DNA of 64,000 nt from Opitutaceae bacterium TAV5 (GTDB lineage: Bacteria > Verrucomicrobiota > Verrucomicrobiia > Opitutales > Opitutaceae): the NCBI GenBank assembly GCA_000242935.3, contig CP007053.1, forward strand, positions 6,929,001 through 6,993,000. The letters are read 5' to 3'. The notes beneath the pieces were generated by a model. The model was not told where the DNA came from. It saw only the letters and a program-made list of their open reading frames with translations, and made no database searches. Position 1 is the stretch's first letter, and every line of letters begins with the position of its first letter. The position numbers and the translations under genes are program-made. Shown piece after piece: positions 26,050 to 34,359 of this stretch.

Positions 26050-27567
26050 TCATCGGGCGCGGGTTTCGGGGGTTTTTCCGGCCGCTTTCAGGCCGGCGCG
26101 GGCGGCGGCCTCGGCGGCGTCGGCGAGGGTGTTGGCCGCGGCATCGCTGCGCAGGGTCTGCGAGGCGAGCGCGGGGAAGTCGCGGAGGAGGCCGGCGAGT
26201 TCGTCGGCGAGGGCCTCCGGGGTTTTTGCAGCATCGAGCGCGGCGATGCGGGCGGCGAGCGGGGCGAGATCCTGCGCGTTGGCGCGGGCCAGGGCGGCGA
26301 GGTCCGCACGCTCCGCGGAGTTCCAGGCGGCGGACGGAGCGGGAGCGGCCGCCGGCGCGCCAGGAGTCGCGGGTCTGAGGAGTTCCTCGCCGGAGGCCGG
26401 CGCCGGCAGGCCGAATTTTTCCCGGAAGTGCGCCACGGACACGCCCACGCCGTGGTTGACGCCCGTGGTGATGACGCTGAGTTCGCGGGTGGTGTCGGTG
26501 TCGGCCTCGGCGATCAGCCGGAAGTGCGCTTTGGGAGTGACGCCGGCGCCGTGGATGAGTTCCAGGGCTTTTTTCGAGAGTGCCTCGGCCTGCGCGGTGA
26601 CAAACTTGATGTCGCCGCCGAGCAGGGCGTCGCCGCCGGCCTTTTGCGGATTGGAGCCGTTGGCGCCGCCCTCCTGCGACATGGTGGCGAGGTCGCCGCC
26701 GAGCCAGAGGGAGACGATGGCGCGATCCATGCGGTCCACCAGCGCGGGGTGCGGGCCTTCGCCGCCGGCCGCGGAGGCGTTTATCTCGACGCTGCTCTCG
26801 TTGTTGGTGACGATGGCGCAGTTGTTGCCGAGGCCGCCGACGGCGCGGGCAAAGGCGTGCCAGTCGGGGGAGTTGGGCTGCGCATTGGTTTTGCCGACGG
26901 TCCAGGGGATGCCGAATTTCTCGCACTTGAGCGCCCAGTCGGCGAGGGGGGTGACCTTGAAGGTGTAGGCGATGGCCGTGGCCTCGTGCAGGGGGCTCTC
27001 CTCGCTGGCGCACACATGCCAGCCGCGGGGATCGAGATCCTCGCCCTCCCTGGCGCCGGGCTCGCGGAGCAGGCGCAGGCGGCCGCTCTCCGTCTCGAAA
27101 TACCACAAGGGCACGGCGACGAGTTCCGCCGTGTAGCGGCCGCCCGGAGACACCCGCCAGAGGATCTCGTGGGTGGCGTACTGGAACCCGATCGCCCCCA
27201 TGACCTGGCGGATGTAGGTGTCCACGCCGCCGGTCATGTCACGGCAGCGCATGTCGGTGGCGCGCAGGTTGCCCCAGAAGTATTCGAGATCGGCGCGCTG
27301 GGTGGTGGCTTCGGGGCTGTCGTCGTCGGTGATGATCTCCCAGTTGAGGGCGGAGACGGCGCGCTTGCGCTTGGCGACGGCGGTGCGCACGCGGTCGTCG
27401 CGGCGCTCGATCTTGTCCCAGAGCAGGGCGGCCTCGCGGGGCTGGCCCCAAAAAAACTCGTCGAGGATGTGGGCCAGCGTGAGGGGGTTGAGCTGCCGGA
27501 CCGGCTGGAGGCGGTAGCGGCGGTAGGACTCGAAGAGATCGGCGGAAATGGAATGGCTGGTATTCAT
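26050..27567 (-). CDS. Portal protein (DUF935, Mu gp29-like)
   Basis: A 505-residue protein starting at 27567 (MNTSHSISADLFESYRRYRL), overlapping the terminase gene by 4 bases. The DUF935 family is recognised by LNPLTLAHILDEFFWGQPRE, RVRTAVAKRKRAVSALNWEI, and a GGLGNNCAIVTNNESSVEIN stretch. It should form the dodecameric ring through which DNA is packaged. The C-terminal 100 residues are Ala-rich and helical. Confidence in the family is high. Confidence 0.9.
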   Translation of the reverse strand: MNTSHSISADLFESYRRYRLQPVRQLNPLTLAHILDEFFWGQPREAALLWDKIERRDDRVRTAVAKRKRAVSALNWEIITDDDSPEATTQRADLEYFWGNLRATDMRCRDMTGGVDTYIRQVMGAIGFQYATHEILWRVSPGGRYTAELVAVPLWYFETESGRLRLLREPGAREGEDLDPRGWHVCASEESPLHEATAIAYTFKVTPLADWALKCEKFGIPWTVGKTNAQPNSPDWHAFARAVGGLGNNCAIVTNNESSVEINASAAGGEGPHPALVDRMDRAIVSLWLGGDLATMSQEGGANGSNPQKAGGDALLGGDIKFVTAQAEALSKKALELIHGAGVTPKAHFRLIAEADTDTTRELSVITTGVNHGVGVSVAHFREKFGLPAPASGEELLRPATPGAPAAAPAPSAAWNSAERADLAALARANAQDLAPLAARIAALDAAKTPEALADELAGLLRDFPALASQTLRSDAAANTLADAAEAAARAGLKAAGKTPETRAR

Positions 27568-29120
27568 AGCGGGTATCCTCCCTCGTATCCGACGCGCACG
27601 GACACGGCTTGCGCGACGGCGGGCGCGGCGATGGCGCCGGTGAGGCCGTGGCGGGCGAGGCGGTTGGAATCGAAGCTGTCGGCGTGGCAGCCATCGGAGG
27701 CGACGGATGCCTCGTAGCGGCCCTTCGTTTTCCTGACCAGGCGGTGATCGTCGAAGAGCCAGCGGCAGGCGGCGAGCGCGATGCGGCCGTCGTCCAGGTC
27801 GTTGACGTATCCGTCGCTCGTATACTGCTTCATCGTAAACGTCTGGCCCTGGTGGACGAGGGTTTCGCTGCCGATGACGAGTTCGACCTGGATGAGATGG
27901 CGCAGGGCGGCTTGAAGCATGAGCGCCCAATAGCGTTCACTCGTGGCGTCGATACAGAGGCAGCGGGGGGCGCGGCCGAGGCGGGCGCTGACGGCCTTGA
28001 CGACTTGCTCGATGCGGGCGTTGGCGATGGCCGGGTCTTTGGTTTTCCAACGCCAGACGAGGCGGCAGGGGATCGCGCCGGCATCGTGCTGGGCGACGGT
28101 GAGGGAGCTTGGATTGCTCTTCTCGCCTTCGGTCGTGCCGAGGTCGAGGCCGAGCGCGGTGGGCAGACCAGGGCGGAGATTTTCCAGCCAGTCGGCGGGC
28201 GGCTCTTCGCCGTCGTCCACGGCGATGCAGGAGGGCGACAGTGCGTGCGACTGGGCGCGCTCCAACGCAAGACGTGAGCAAGCGGCCGTGCCGCTGGCCG
28301 AGAAGGTGAGGCCCATGTTGCGGTCCCAGGACTCGCGGTCGAGCGAGAGGCGGCGGTCCTCCTCGGCAGACAGGACGGCGCCGGTCTTGGGGTGGTAGAG
28401 CTTCGCGCCGGCCGCGATGCCGTCGTGAACGTCGACGCGGTGGATCGTAAGGCCGGCCGTCGACTCATACCAATGCCCGGCGGGGTTGACATCGAAGGTC
28501 ATGCCCGGCGGGGGCAAGAGGAGTTCGTGAGAGAAATGGTTGTCGTCGATCGGCGGGGTCGTCGCCAGAAGGCACGTAAACGAGGGGTCGGACGACATGA
28601 TGTAGATCATGGCATCCCAGACGCCGCGGAAGTCGGCGATGAGGCCGCACTCGTCGATCATGACCGAGCCGGTAAAACCGCGGGCGGTGGCGGGGTTGGG
28701 CGCGATGACCTGCGTGCGCGAATACACCGTGTTGTCGTGCCAGAGCTTGACGACCATGCGGCGCGACTCGAAGGCATCGACAAAGTCGTCGTCGGTGCCG
28801 TCGGCGAGCACGTCGCGGCCGTGGGCGTCCTCGGCAACGATGGGGTTTTTCTGCTGCGCCTGGACGTGCCGGAGAATCTCGCGGAAGAGGTGGGCTTCTT
28901 TCTCGATGACTTCGCGGCCGACCAGGAGAGACGCGCTGGCGAAGGTGATGAGGCGGCCGGCGTGGGCGGCCATTTCGCGCAGGGCGCGGAGGGCGAGCGT
29001 GGTGGTCTTGCCGCTCTGCCGGCGCCAGAGCATGAGAAACATGCGCAGGAGCGTCTCCCGGATGATCTCGCGTGAGTAGTCGCGCAGGCGGAAGAGTGGT
29101 TTTGCCGGGGGGACGATCAT
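27564..29120 (-). CDS. Terminase large subunit (Mu gp28-like)
   Basis: A 518-residue packaging motor. The adenine/Walker A-like motif is WRRQSGKTTTLALRAL (residues about 32-47) and the Walker B-like segment is FTGSVMIDECGLI. The nuclease domain begins near LGLDLGTTEGEKSNPSSLTV (first acidic residues), with CLCIDATSERYW as the second. Mu-type terminases package by headful from the integrated phage end. It lies between the DUF3486 small subunit and the portal in the standard order. Confidence 0.93.
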   Translation of the reverse strand: MIVPPAKPLFRLRDYSREIIRETLLRMFLMLWRRQSGKTTTLALRALREMAAHAGRLITFASASLLVGREVIEKEAHLFREILRHVQAQQKNPIVAEDAHGRDVLADGTDDDFVDAFESRRMVVKLWHDNTVYSRTQVIAPNPATARGFTGSVMIDECGLIADFRGVWDAMIYIMSSDPSFTCLLATTPPIDDNHFSHELLLPPPGMTFDVNPAGHWYESTAGLTIHRVDVHDGIAAGAKLYHPKTGAVLSAEEDRRLSLDRESWDRNMGLTFSASGTAACSRLALERAQSHALSPSCIAVDDGEEPPADWLENLRPGLPTALGLDLGTTEGEKSNPSSLTVAQHDAGAIPCRLVWRWKTKDPAIANARIEQVVKAVSARLGRAPRCLCIDATSERYWALMLQAALRHLIQVELVIGSETLVHQGQTFTMKQYTSDGYVNDLDDGRIALAACRWLFDDHRLVRKTKGRYEASVASDGCHADSFDSNRLARHGLTGAIAAPAVAQAVSVRVGYEGGYPL

Positions 29121-29127
29121 CGGGGGG

Positions 29128-29790
29128 TCACATGGAGTCGATCGTTGCGACGATGGACTCCATCATGCGCTGGCGGCTCTCGGCGTTGCCGGTTTTGGCG
29201 TTGAGGGCTTTTTGCAGGGCGGCGATTTGCTCCCGGATTTTGTTCTTCGCGGCGGTACGTTTCTCCTGGAGATCGGCGATCTGCTCGTCGCGGAGCTTGA
29301 GATCGGCGGCGAGTTTCTCCGCCTGCTGGGCGAGGGCCTTGCGTTCGTTCTCGCTGCGGGCGAGGCCGGCGAGGGTCTTGACGACCTGCAAAAACTGGCC
29401 GGGCTTCTCGATCAGCGCGGCCTTGAGCATGCCGACATCGAAGGTCTCCAGGACTTCGGTGAGCATGTCGGCCGCCTGCAACTGCGCGGCCTCGGTGATC
29501 GACGCGCCGCCGGCTGCGGCCTCGCGGGCGAGTTGCCGGGCCGCCGCGGCACGCTCGCGGATCGCGGCGGCCGTGGACCGCCGCGCCTGCCAGCGGACAA
29601 AGTAGCCCTGGCGAAAATCCGTGATGTTCTGGTCGGAGACCGGGAGCGAGCGGGCGTCGTGAGCGTACTCCTCGATCCAGTTCGCCAGAGCCCGGCCGGA
29701 GTCGCCGGCGTCCATCCGCTCGCAGAATTTTTCCAGGAGCTTCAGGTCGCCGCCGAGGGCGCGGTAGATTTTTGATTGGTGGATGGCCAC
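29128..29790 (-). CDS. DUF3486 protein, putative small terminase (Mu gp27-like)
   Basis: A 220-residue protein starting MAIHQSKIYRALGGDLKLLE, a form shared by Mu gp27/DUF3486. It has an N-terminal helix-turn-helix-like region (about 15-60), a middle helical region including REAAAGGASITEAAQLQAAD, and a long C-terminal coiled coil (KLAADLKLRDEQIADLQEKR onward). The position next to the large terminase is as in Mu. It probably recognises the phage end for packaging. Confidence 0.8.
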   Translation of the reverse strand: MAIHQSKIYRALGGDLKLLEKFCERMDAGDSGRALANWIEEYAHDARSLPVSDQNITDFRQGYFVRWQARRSTAAAIRERAAAARQLAREAAAGGASITEAAQLQAADMLTEVLETFDVGMLKAALIEKPGQFLQVVKTLAGLARSENERKALAQQAEKLAADLKLRDEQIADLQEKRTAAKNKIREQIAALQKALNAKTGNAESRQRMMESIVATIDSM

Positions 29791-29802
29791 GAGGGGAGGG
29801 TG

Positions 29803-30057
29803 TCAGGCAGACTCGAAGGTGGCCTTGCCGTCGCTGGTGACGCGGTAGCGTTCGGGCTTGTAGAGATCGCCGGGGATGCGCTGCGCCTGCCCGTGGTTGA
29901 CGAGGGCGGTGAGCGCGACGATGGTCTCGGCCTTCGTGAGGCTTTCGTCGTTCGCCCGGAGGGCGTCATAGAGCTGCGTCTCGGTCAGGGTGCCGGGATG
30001 CTGGGCGCAGAGGAGGCGGAGGATTTCCCAGCGGAGTTCGCGTTGTGTGCCGTTCAT
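29803..30057 (-). CDS. Small winged-helix protein (Mu gp26-like)
   Basis: An 84-residue protein with a winged-helix fold suggested by WEILRLLCAQHPGTLTETQL then ALTALVNHGQAQRIPGDLYK. The location between a membrane coiled-coil protein and DUF3486 matches Mu gp26. The function is not known; a DNA-binding or packaging accessory role is inferred. The frame is intact. Confidence 0.65.
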   Translation of the reverse strand: MNGTQRELRWEILRLLCAQHPGTLTETQLYDALRANDESLTKAETIVALTALVNHGQAQRIPGDLYKPERYRVTSDGKATFESA

Positions 30058-30096
30058 GGTGTATTCGGATTGTGGTTACGGTGGAGGAAAAAGGGG

Positions 30097-30486
30097 TCAG
30101 GTGATCCGGCGGTTGATCTGATCGACCAGGGCGGCGGTGGCCTTGCTTTCGGCGCTGAGGGCGCGCAACAGGTCGAAGATTTGCCGCATGTCCTCCCGTT
30201 GCTCGGCGCGGTTCTTGTCGATGGCCGCCATGATTTCCGATCGCTGCACGAGCAGCTTCTGCTCGAACTCCCGGCGCATTTCGTCCTGTTTGGCGAAGAG
30301 CGCCCGGATGGCGTTCTTGCTCGCGGGCGTACTGGACAGGGAGACTTCCACCGGCTGCTCCAGCTCCGTCCTGGGCGGCTTGCGGAAATGGCTCCAGATC
30401 CACAGCCCGGCGAGAGCGAATACAATCGCAGCCCAGAACCAGTCTGAGAGGAAGTTGGCGGGAGGAGTCGGGAGGTTGGTGGGCAT
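30097..30486 (-). CDS. Membrane-anchored coiled-coil protein (Mu gp25-like)
   Basis: A 129-residue protein with one N-terminal transmembrane helix (WFWAAIVFALAGLWIWSHF) and a long charged coiled coil (RALFAKQDEMRREFEQKLLV onward). That layout resembles i-spanins or Mu gp25. It follows the lysis-like cluster and precedes the gp26-like gene. Spanin activity is a possibility, not shown. Confidence 0.6.
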   Translation of the reverse strand: MPTNLPTPPANFLSDWFWAAIVFALAGLWIWSHFRKPPRTELEQPVEVSLSSTPASKNAIRALFAKQDEMRREFEQKLLVQRSEIMAAIDKNRAEQREDMRQIFDLLRALSAESKATAALVDQINRRIT

Positions 30487-30514
30487 GTGTGATGACGAGC
30501 GGTGCGGAAATTTG

Positions 30515-30552
30515 CTCCCCGGCCGGAGGAGAGGACGGACCCGGCCGGGGAG
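30515..30552. other. GC-rich hairpin upstream of the packaging genes
   Basis: CTCCCCGGCCGG and CCGGCCGGGGAG form a 12-bp inverted repeat around a 14-base loop, in a 205-base gap between the lysis-like cluster and the gp25-like gene. No T tract follows, so an mRNA processing or attenuation site is as likely as a terminator. Nothing else is recognised in 30487-30691. Confidence 0.4.
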
Positions 30553-30691
30553 GTTTGTCGTGGCGTTTATCGATGCAGAAGCCCGGCAACGGCCGGGAGG
30601 GATGATCCGCGCCCGCCCCTGTTTTCACCCCGATGAATACCCCTGGTCGCTGATCGGAGCGGGCGCGGAAAAGTGTGTGTGCGAAGTGCGG

Positions 30692-30898
30692 TCACGAGAG
30701 GAGGGCGTAGATGAGCCAGCCCAGCCAGGTGCCGGCGGCGGCAAGGGTGGCGGCGACAAGGACCACCCGGAAGGTGACTGATGCGGCGAGGCGCTCCTCC
30801 CCGGAGCTTCCGACCGGCCGGAGGAGCGCCCAGCCCACGACCATGACGGCGAGGAGTGTAACGATCCACGGATACAGGGGGGAGACAGCGGCGATCAT
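30692..30898 (-). CDS. Two-helix membrane protein, holin-like
   Basis: A 68-residue protein from MIAAVSPLYPWIVTLLAVMV with a first membrane helix near residues 10-28 and a second near 40-62 (VTFRVVLVAATLAAAGTWLG). The start overlaps the stop of the lipoprotein gene by 4 bases. Size and topology fit a small holin or membrane partner in lysis. There is no family motif. Confidence 0.55.
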   Translation of the reverse strand: MIAAVSPLYPWIVTLLAVMVVGWALLRPVGSSGEERLAASVTFRVVLVAATLAAAGTWLGWLIYALLS

Positions 30899-31251
30899 GG
30901 TGAGGAGGCCGGACGGCCCATGCGCAGCCAGGAGAACATGACGATCGCCTTTTCCATCGCCTCGCGGGAGGCAAGGAAGGTGCCGTCGGTGCGGGCGATG
31001 ACGCCGTGATCCGGAGCGAGGGTCGGCCGCCAGTCGGCGCCGTAGCGGGCGATGGCGAGGTTGTAGCGTTCGCGCCAACGGGGCGTGACGACGAAACCGG
31101 CGGGGTCGATGGCGAGCACTCCGCTGTTTTGGTTGTCGCCATCATAGGAGGCGCGGGCGGGAGTGACCGGCGTGGGCGTGATCGTGCTGGTGCAGGCTGG
31201 CTGGCCGAGCACAAGCACGATGGCAGCGAGGAGGGGGATGAGGCGTTTCAT
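30895..31251 (-). CDS. Phage lipoprotein
   Basis: A 118-residue protein with a lipoprotein-type signal (MKRLIPLLAAIVLVLGQPAC; Cys at about residue 20 as lipidation site, though the box is imperfect). The mature part includes RYGADWRPTLAPDHGVIART. It overlaps the next and previous genes by 4 bases. In a lysis cluster it could act like an outer-membrane spanin, but no such family is recognised. Confidence 0.55.
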   Translation of the reverse strand: MKRLIPLLAAIVLVLGQPACTSTITPTPVTPARASYDGDNQNSGVLAIDPAGFVVTPRWRERYNLAIARYGADWRPTLAPDHGVIARTDGTFLASREAMEKAIVMFSWLRMGRPASSP

Positions 31252-31451
31252 TCGCTGTTGGCTTTCTGGATTTTTTCGAGGTCGCCGCTGGCAACGATCT
31301 TGCCGGCGTTGTCCTTGATTTCCTGATCGGTGCGGGCCTCCGCGTTGGCCTGCATCTTCGCCGAGTTTTTCAGGCGGAGTTTTTCGAGCAGCCAGTCGAA
31401 GGCGCTTTTGACTGCCGCGGCGACGTTGCTGATGGCGGTGGTGGCGCTCAT
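31248..31451 (-). CDS. Small helical phage protein
   Basis: A 67-residue protein, MSATTAISNVAAAVKSAFDW onward, predicted to be mostly helical and amphipathic. It overlaps both neighbours by 4 bases in a tightly packed lysis-like cluster. No family is recognised. Confidence 0.55.
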   Translation of the reverse strand: MSATTAISNVAAAVKSAFDWLLEKLRLKNSAKMQANAEARTDQEIKDNAGKIVASGDLEKIQKANSE

Positions 31452-32254
31452 GGGCGGAGGGTGGCGTGGTGCAGGGCGATGCCGTCGGCGATGCCCGTGG
31501 TGAGAGCCTCCACGAGGGCGCGGACGTTTTCATCGAGCGGGATGAGGACGGGGTTGCCCGTCTTCGTCGTGTAAAGCTCCCAGGCGTCGAGGATGACGGA
31601 GACCAGGAGCGCGGCATCGCCGTCATCCAGATCGGGGGCGATGATGGCGAGCGTGCCGGCGAGGGATTCCTCGGTGGGCAGGCCGGAGAAGAGCGCCGAC
31701 ATGCTGTCGGTGACGGCCGTCACGTTCTCCGCGTAGTCGGGGGAGCGATCGAGCACGGTTTTTATTGCGTACTTGGCGGCAAGCCGGGTGGCGTGGTTGA
31801 TCGTGTCCCAGTCGGCCTGCGTCTCCGAGGTCACGTTGCCGGCGCCGTCCGTTGCGATAACGGTGCGACATCCGGAGAGCAGGCCCGTCAGCAGAGCCGG
31901 CAGGACAAAAGCGAGGAGGATGAGATTGCTCCCTTGGCCGCCCAGAGGGCGCCCGCCGCGGTCGGCCCTGCGGGCCATCGCCTCCGGCGATGCCATCTCC
32001 GCGCTGTCGCGCTCCGTGGCGGGCGGCATCCCGATCGTGTGGTGTTCGGGATCGGCCTGGCTGGCGGCCTGCACGGCTGCCGCGGACTTGGCGCGCTGGC
32101 GGGCGACGATCGTCCAGGCGACGCCGAGGAGCGTGACGAGCGCGCCGGCCCCGGTGGCAATCTCCTCCGACGAGGCGACACCCGCGCTGGTGAGGGCGGT
32201 GCCGCCGTAGGTGAGGACTTGCCGGAGCAAGTTAAGGATGAGGTCTTTGTTCAT
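31448..32254 (-). CDS. Holin-like N-terminus fused to lipoprotein-like C-terminus
   Basis: A 268-residue protein. Residues 1-60 (MNKDLILNLLRQVLTYGGTA, then TGAGALVTLLGVAWTIVARQ) resemble Pam3-gp28-type phage holins. After a charged linker, a second export signal appears at about 110-130: ILLAFVLPALLTGLLSGC, with a lipobox-like LLSGC in the middle of the chain. The rest is a soluble helical domain with DRSPDYAENVTAVTDSMSAL. In related phages holin and lipoprotein would be separate genes; an internal Met or GTG start for the second half is possible. Confidence 0.6.
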   Translation of the reverse strand: MNKDLILNLLRQVLTYGGTALTSAGVASSEEIATGAGALVTLLGVAWTIVARQRAKSAAAVQAASQADPEHHTIGMPPATERDSAEMASPEAMARRADRGGRPLGGQGSNLILLAFVLPALLTGLLSGCRTVIATDGAGNVTSETQADWDTINHATRLAAKYAIKTVLDRSPDYAENVTAVTDSMSALFSGLPTEESLAGTLAIIAPDLDDGDAALLVSVILDAWELYTTKTGNPVLIPLDENVRALVEALTTGIADGIALHHATLRP

Positions 32255-32297
32255 GTGCGGGCGGTGTGGATACAGACAACGTGGATACGGACGATGA

Positions 32298-33002
32298 TCA
32301 GGGCTTGGGGAGAAGCGCGGGGTGAATGGTGGGGGTGGGGATGAGACCTCCGGTGGCGAAGCCGCCGGGGATGGCTGCCGGTTTGCTGCGCAGGGTGCGC
32401 GTGTCGATGCCGTCGCGCTGGGCGCGGCGGTAGAAGCAATCGCGGGATATGCCGTGCCGGACGCACAGCACGTCGGGGCTCTCCTGCGAGCCGGCGGCGA
32501 TCTCGGCGACGATCGCCTGGTAAGACTGCTCGATGGCGGCGCTCGCCCGCTCACGGAGGCTGGGCGCGCCGCCGGAGACCTGGTGAAAGAGCCGGTAATA
32601 GATGACGGGCGTGATACCGTGACGGCCGCAAAGCACGGAGACCGGCGCGGTGGAGCCATTCTCGATCTCTGCCGCGATGGCACGGACCTTGACCAGATCG
32701 GCCTCGCGGTTGCGGCGCGGCCAGGCAATCCGGGGCTTCGGCGCCGGGGCGGGTCCGGCGTCGGCCACGAGGGCGGCGAGCCGCGCCTCGGCCATCGCGG
32801 GATCGGCGGGGGCAGGCCAGGGGTTGCCGTTGCTGTCGCAGTCAGTGCGGGCGGTGGCCGTCCAGACGGAGAGCGGGACAATCAGGCGCACGAGGCCGGC
32901 GGGCGTCGCGGCCGACACGGCCACGCGATCGCCGCCGCGGCAGATCGTGAGGCCGCTGACCTCGTGGAGCGCAATCGTGTCCGTCACGCGCCGCGTGCTC
33001 AT
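32298..33002 (-). CDS. Protein with tandem helix-turn-helix repeats at start of the late region
   Basis: A 234-residue protein starting at MSTRRVTDTIALHEVSGLTI. Two similar segments are visible: IAAEIENGSTAPVSVLCGRH followed by GITPVIYYR, and IVAEIAAGSQESPDVLCVRH followed by GISRDCFYR. Each looks like a transposase- or resolvase-type helix-turn-helix. The first 90 residues form a separate domain. It is the first gene after the terminator at 33068-33097, so it could head the late transcript and help control it. The function is unknown. Its start is overlapped by a 17-residue leader frame. Confidence 0.6.
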   Translation of the reverse strand: MSTRRVTDTIALHEVSGLTICRGGDRVAVSAATPAGLVRLIVPLSVWTATARTDCDSNGNPWPAPADPAMAEARLAALVADAGPAPAPKPRIAWPRRNREADLVKVRAIAAEIENGSTAPVSVLCGRHGITPVIYYRLFHQVSGGAPSLRERASAAIEQSYQAIVAEIAAGSQESPDVLCVRHGISRDCFYRRAQRDGIDTRTLRSKPAAIPGGFATGGLIPTPTIHPALLPKP

Positions 33003-33052
33003 GGGGCGCGCCTCCCGTTGTTGTTCTTGGCTTCGGTGCCGGTCTCGTTCAT
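32999..33052 (-). CDS. Possible 17-residue leader peptide
   Basis: MNETGTEAKNNNGRRAP, ending in a TGA that overlaps the ATG of the tandem-HTH gene (ATGA). It contains a GGGAGG just before that start, so it may be a translational coupling leader. It is too short to be sure that it is expressed. Confidence 0.3.
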   Translation of the reverse strand: MNETGTEAKNNNGRRAP

Positions 33053-33067
33053 GAGCCGAGATTAGCC

Positions 33068-33097
33068 AAAAAAAAGAGACACGCATTCGCGTGTCTC
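33068..33097 (-). terminator. Rho-independent terminator between early and late regions
   Basis: On the minus strand GAGACACGC, a four-base loop, GCGTGTCTC, then eight Ts. The stem is perfect. It would end the transcript coming from the small genes at 33143-42233 and isolate the lysis/head/tail operon beginning at 33052. Confidence 0.85.
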
Positions 33098-33142
33098 GCA
33101 TCTCTCGCAACTTTCGCGTAATTATTTTTCAGTGACGCGGAA

Positions 33143-33367
33143 TCAGTAGCTGTGGCGAATGCTGAACTCGACAAACCCGGCATCGACCAAGGTCTGGCAG
33201 AGGGCGAGCACTCGCTCACGTTTCACCGAGGGATCGTAGTCACCCTGCACGTCAAAGGTGATGATCCCATCCTGTTCATCCAGCATCCGCGCCCGCACTT
33301 TGGCCTTGTCGCCGCCGACGTTCATTTCTCCGCGGGTGTCCACTTCAGCGATGATGATGTAGCTCAT
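33143..33367 (-). CDS. Small protein of unknown function (low-GC stretch)
   Basis: A 74-residue protein, MSYIIIAEVDTRGEMNVGGD to the C-terminal EFSIRHSY, beta-alpha in appearance. It lies in a locally less GC-rich stretch than its neighbours and ends just before the terminator. The upstream in-frame extension from 33412 is possible. No family is recognised. It may be an accessory (moron-type) gene. Confidence 0.5.
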   Translation of the reverse strand: MSYIIIAEVDTRGEMNVGGDKAKVRARMLDEQDGIITFDVQGDYDPSVKRERVLALCQTLVDAGFVEFSIRHSY

Positions 33368-33417
33368 GATTTTTTCGTTAGCATGTTTTACCAATATACA
33401 AACAGCCATTCCCATAA

Positions 33418-33744
33418 TCAGGTGTTGGGCCGATAGAATCCGTCCGGCGTGCGAGTGAAGAGGCCGGCACGGTCGGGCGAGACGTAGCTCCGCAGTCCGT
33501 CGCGCAGCGGATGTTTGAGATGTTCGAAAGTGATTCGAGCCGTCGCGGGGTCCTCCCAGAATCGAAAGTTGTAGGCGCTGCCCACGATGTTTTCCATGAT
33601 GCGCTCGGCTGGCGACCAAGTTGGGCCGAGCGACCCGAGCAGCGACATTGCTGGAGCGATACGCTCCAGCTCGTGGCGATCCACGGTGAACCATTGGCCC
33701 GGTTCGATTCCTGCGATTTTGTTGGAGAGTTCGAGGTAGTTCAT
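33418..33744 (-). CDS. Hypothetical phage protein (low-GC stretch)
   Basis: A 108-residue protein starting MNYLELSNKIAGIEPGQWFT. It has charged and aromatic residues throughout (WFTVDRHELERIAP; AYNFRFWEDPATARITFEHL), typical of a folded cytosolic protein. No motif is recognised. Its composition differs from the GC-rich flanks, suggesting a separate origin. Confidence 0.5.
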   Translation of the reverse strand: MNYLELSNKIAGIEPGQWFTVDRHELERIAPAMSLLGSLGPTWSPAERIMENIVGSAYNFRFWEDPATARITFEHLKHPLRDGLRSYVSPDRAGLFTRTPDGFYRPNT

Positions 33745-33792
33745 TTTTCGAGAGATTAAGAGGCCCAACCAAGTGCTAGAGACCAACGGCTT

Positions 33793-34341
33793 TCAGCCGT
33801 GGCTCACCGTGGTGTTGCGCCGGGCGATCTCGTCTTGCAGCCGCCTGATCTGGTCGGCGGCCAGGTTGTCGGAAATGTAAAACCCGCCCTCGACGGGCCG
33901 GAAACCCGATGCCTCGCGCATCCGGGCGATGCCGATGCCGGCGCCGCACACTTCGCAGGCCGGCGTGAGGCCGGCGAGGATATGGATGTCCATCATGCAC
34001 GGCAGGCCGATTTTCAGTGTCGCCCGCTGGCAGAGCCGGAGGGGACATTTCGCCTCCTGTTTCGCCCGCTCCAGCGGCCGGCCGCACAGGTCGATGTGCT
34101 GGCGCTGCGTGCCGGGGCGCTCGATGAGGATGACGCGCACGCCGAGCCGGCGAGCGGTGGCGACGAGGCGCGCTTTATCCTGATCGAACAGGTGGGCGAT
34201 CTCGCGGCGGCCTTTGAAGCAGCCGGGGGTGTCCGGCCGGAGGTATGCCCAGCGGCCGGACATGAGGTGCAGCGCCTGCCCGCCGGAGGTGGCGTGTTCG
34301 AGGGCGGCATGGATTTCGTGCTGTTGGAATATGCGGATCAT
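33793..34341 (-). CDS. Hypothetical protein with CxxC motif
   Basis: A 182-residue protein starting MIRIFQQHEIHAALEHATSG. The middle region LFDQDKARLVATARRLGVRV resembles small nuclease- or DUF4031-like folds, but weakly. Later Cys residues (CPLRLCQR; CEVCGAGIG) could bind zinc. Its C-terminus is a helix. Operon-mates are early-region regulators. The function is unknown. Confidence 0.5.
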   Translation of the reverse strand: MIRIFQQHEIHAALEHATSGGQALHLMSGRWAYLRPDTPGCFKGRREIAHLFDQDKARLVATARRLGVRVILIERPGTQRQHIDLCGRPLERAKQEAKCPLRLCQRATLKIGLPCMMDIHILAGLTPACEVCGAGIGIARMREASGFRPVEGGFYISDNLAADQIRRLQDEIARRNTTVSHG

Positions 34342-34359
34342 GGTGTATCGGGTATCTGG

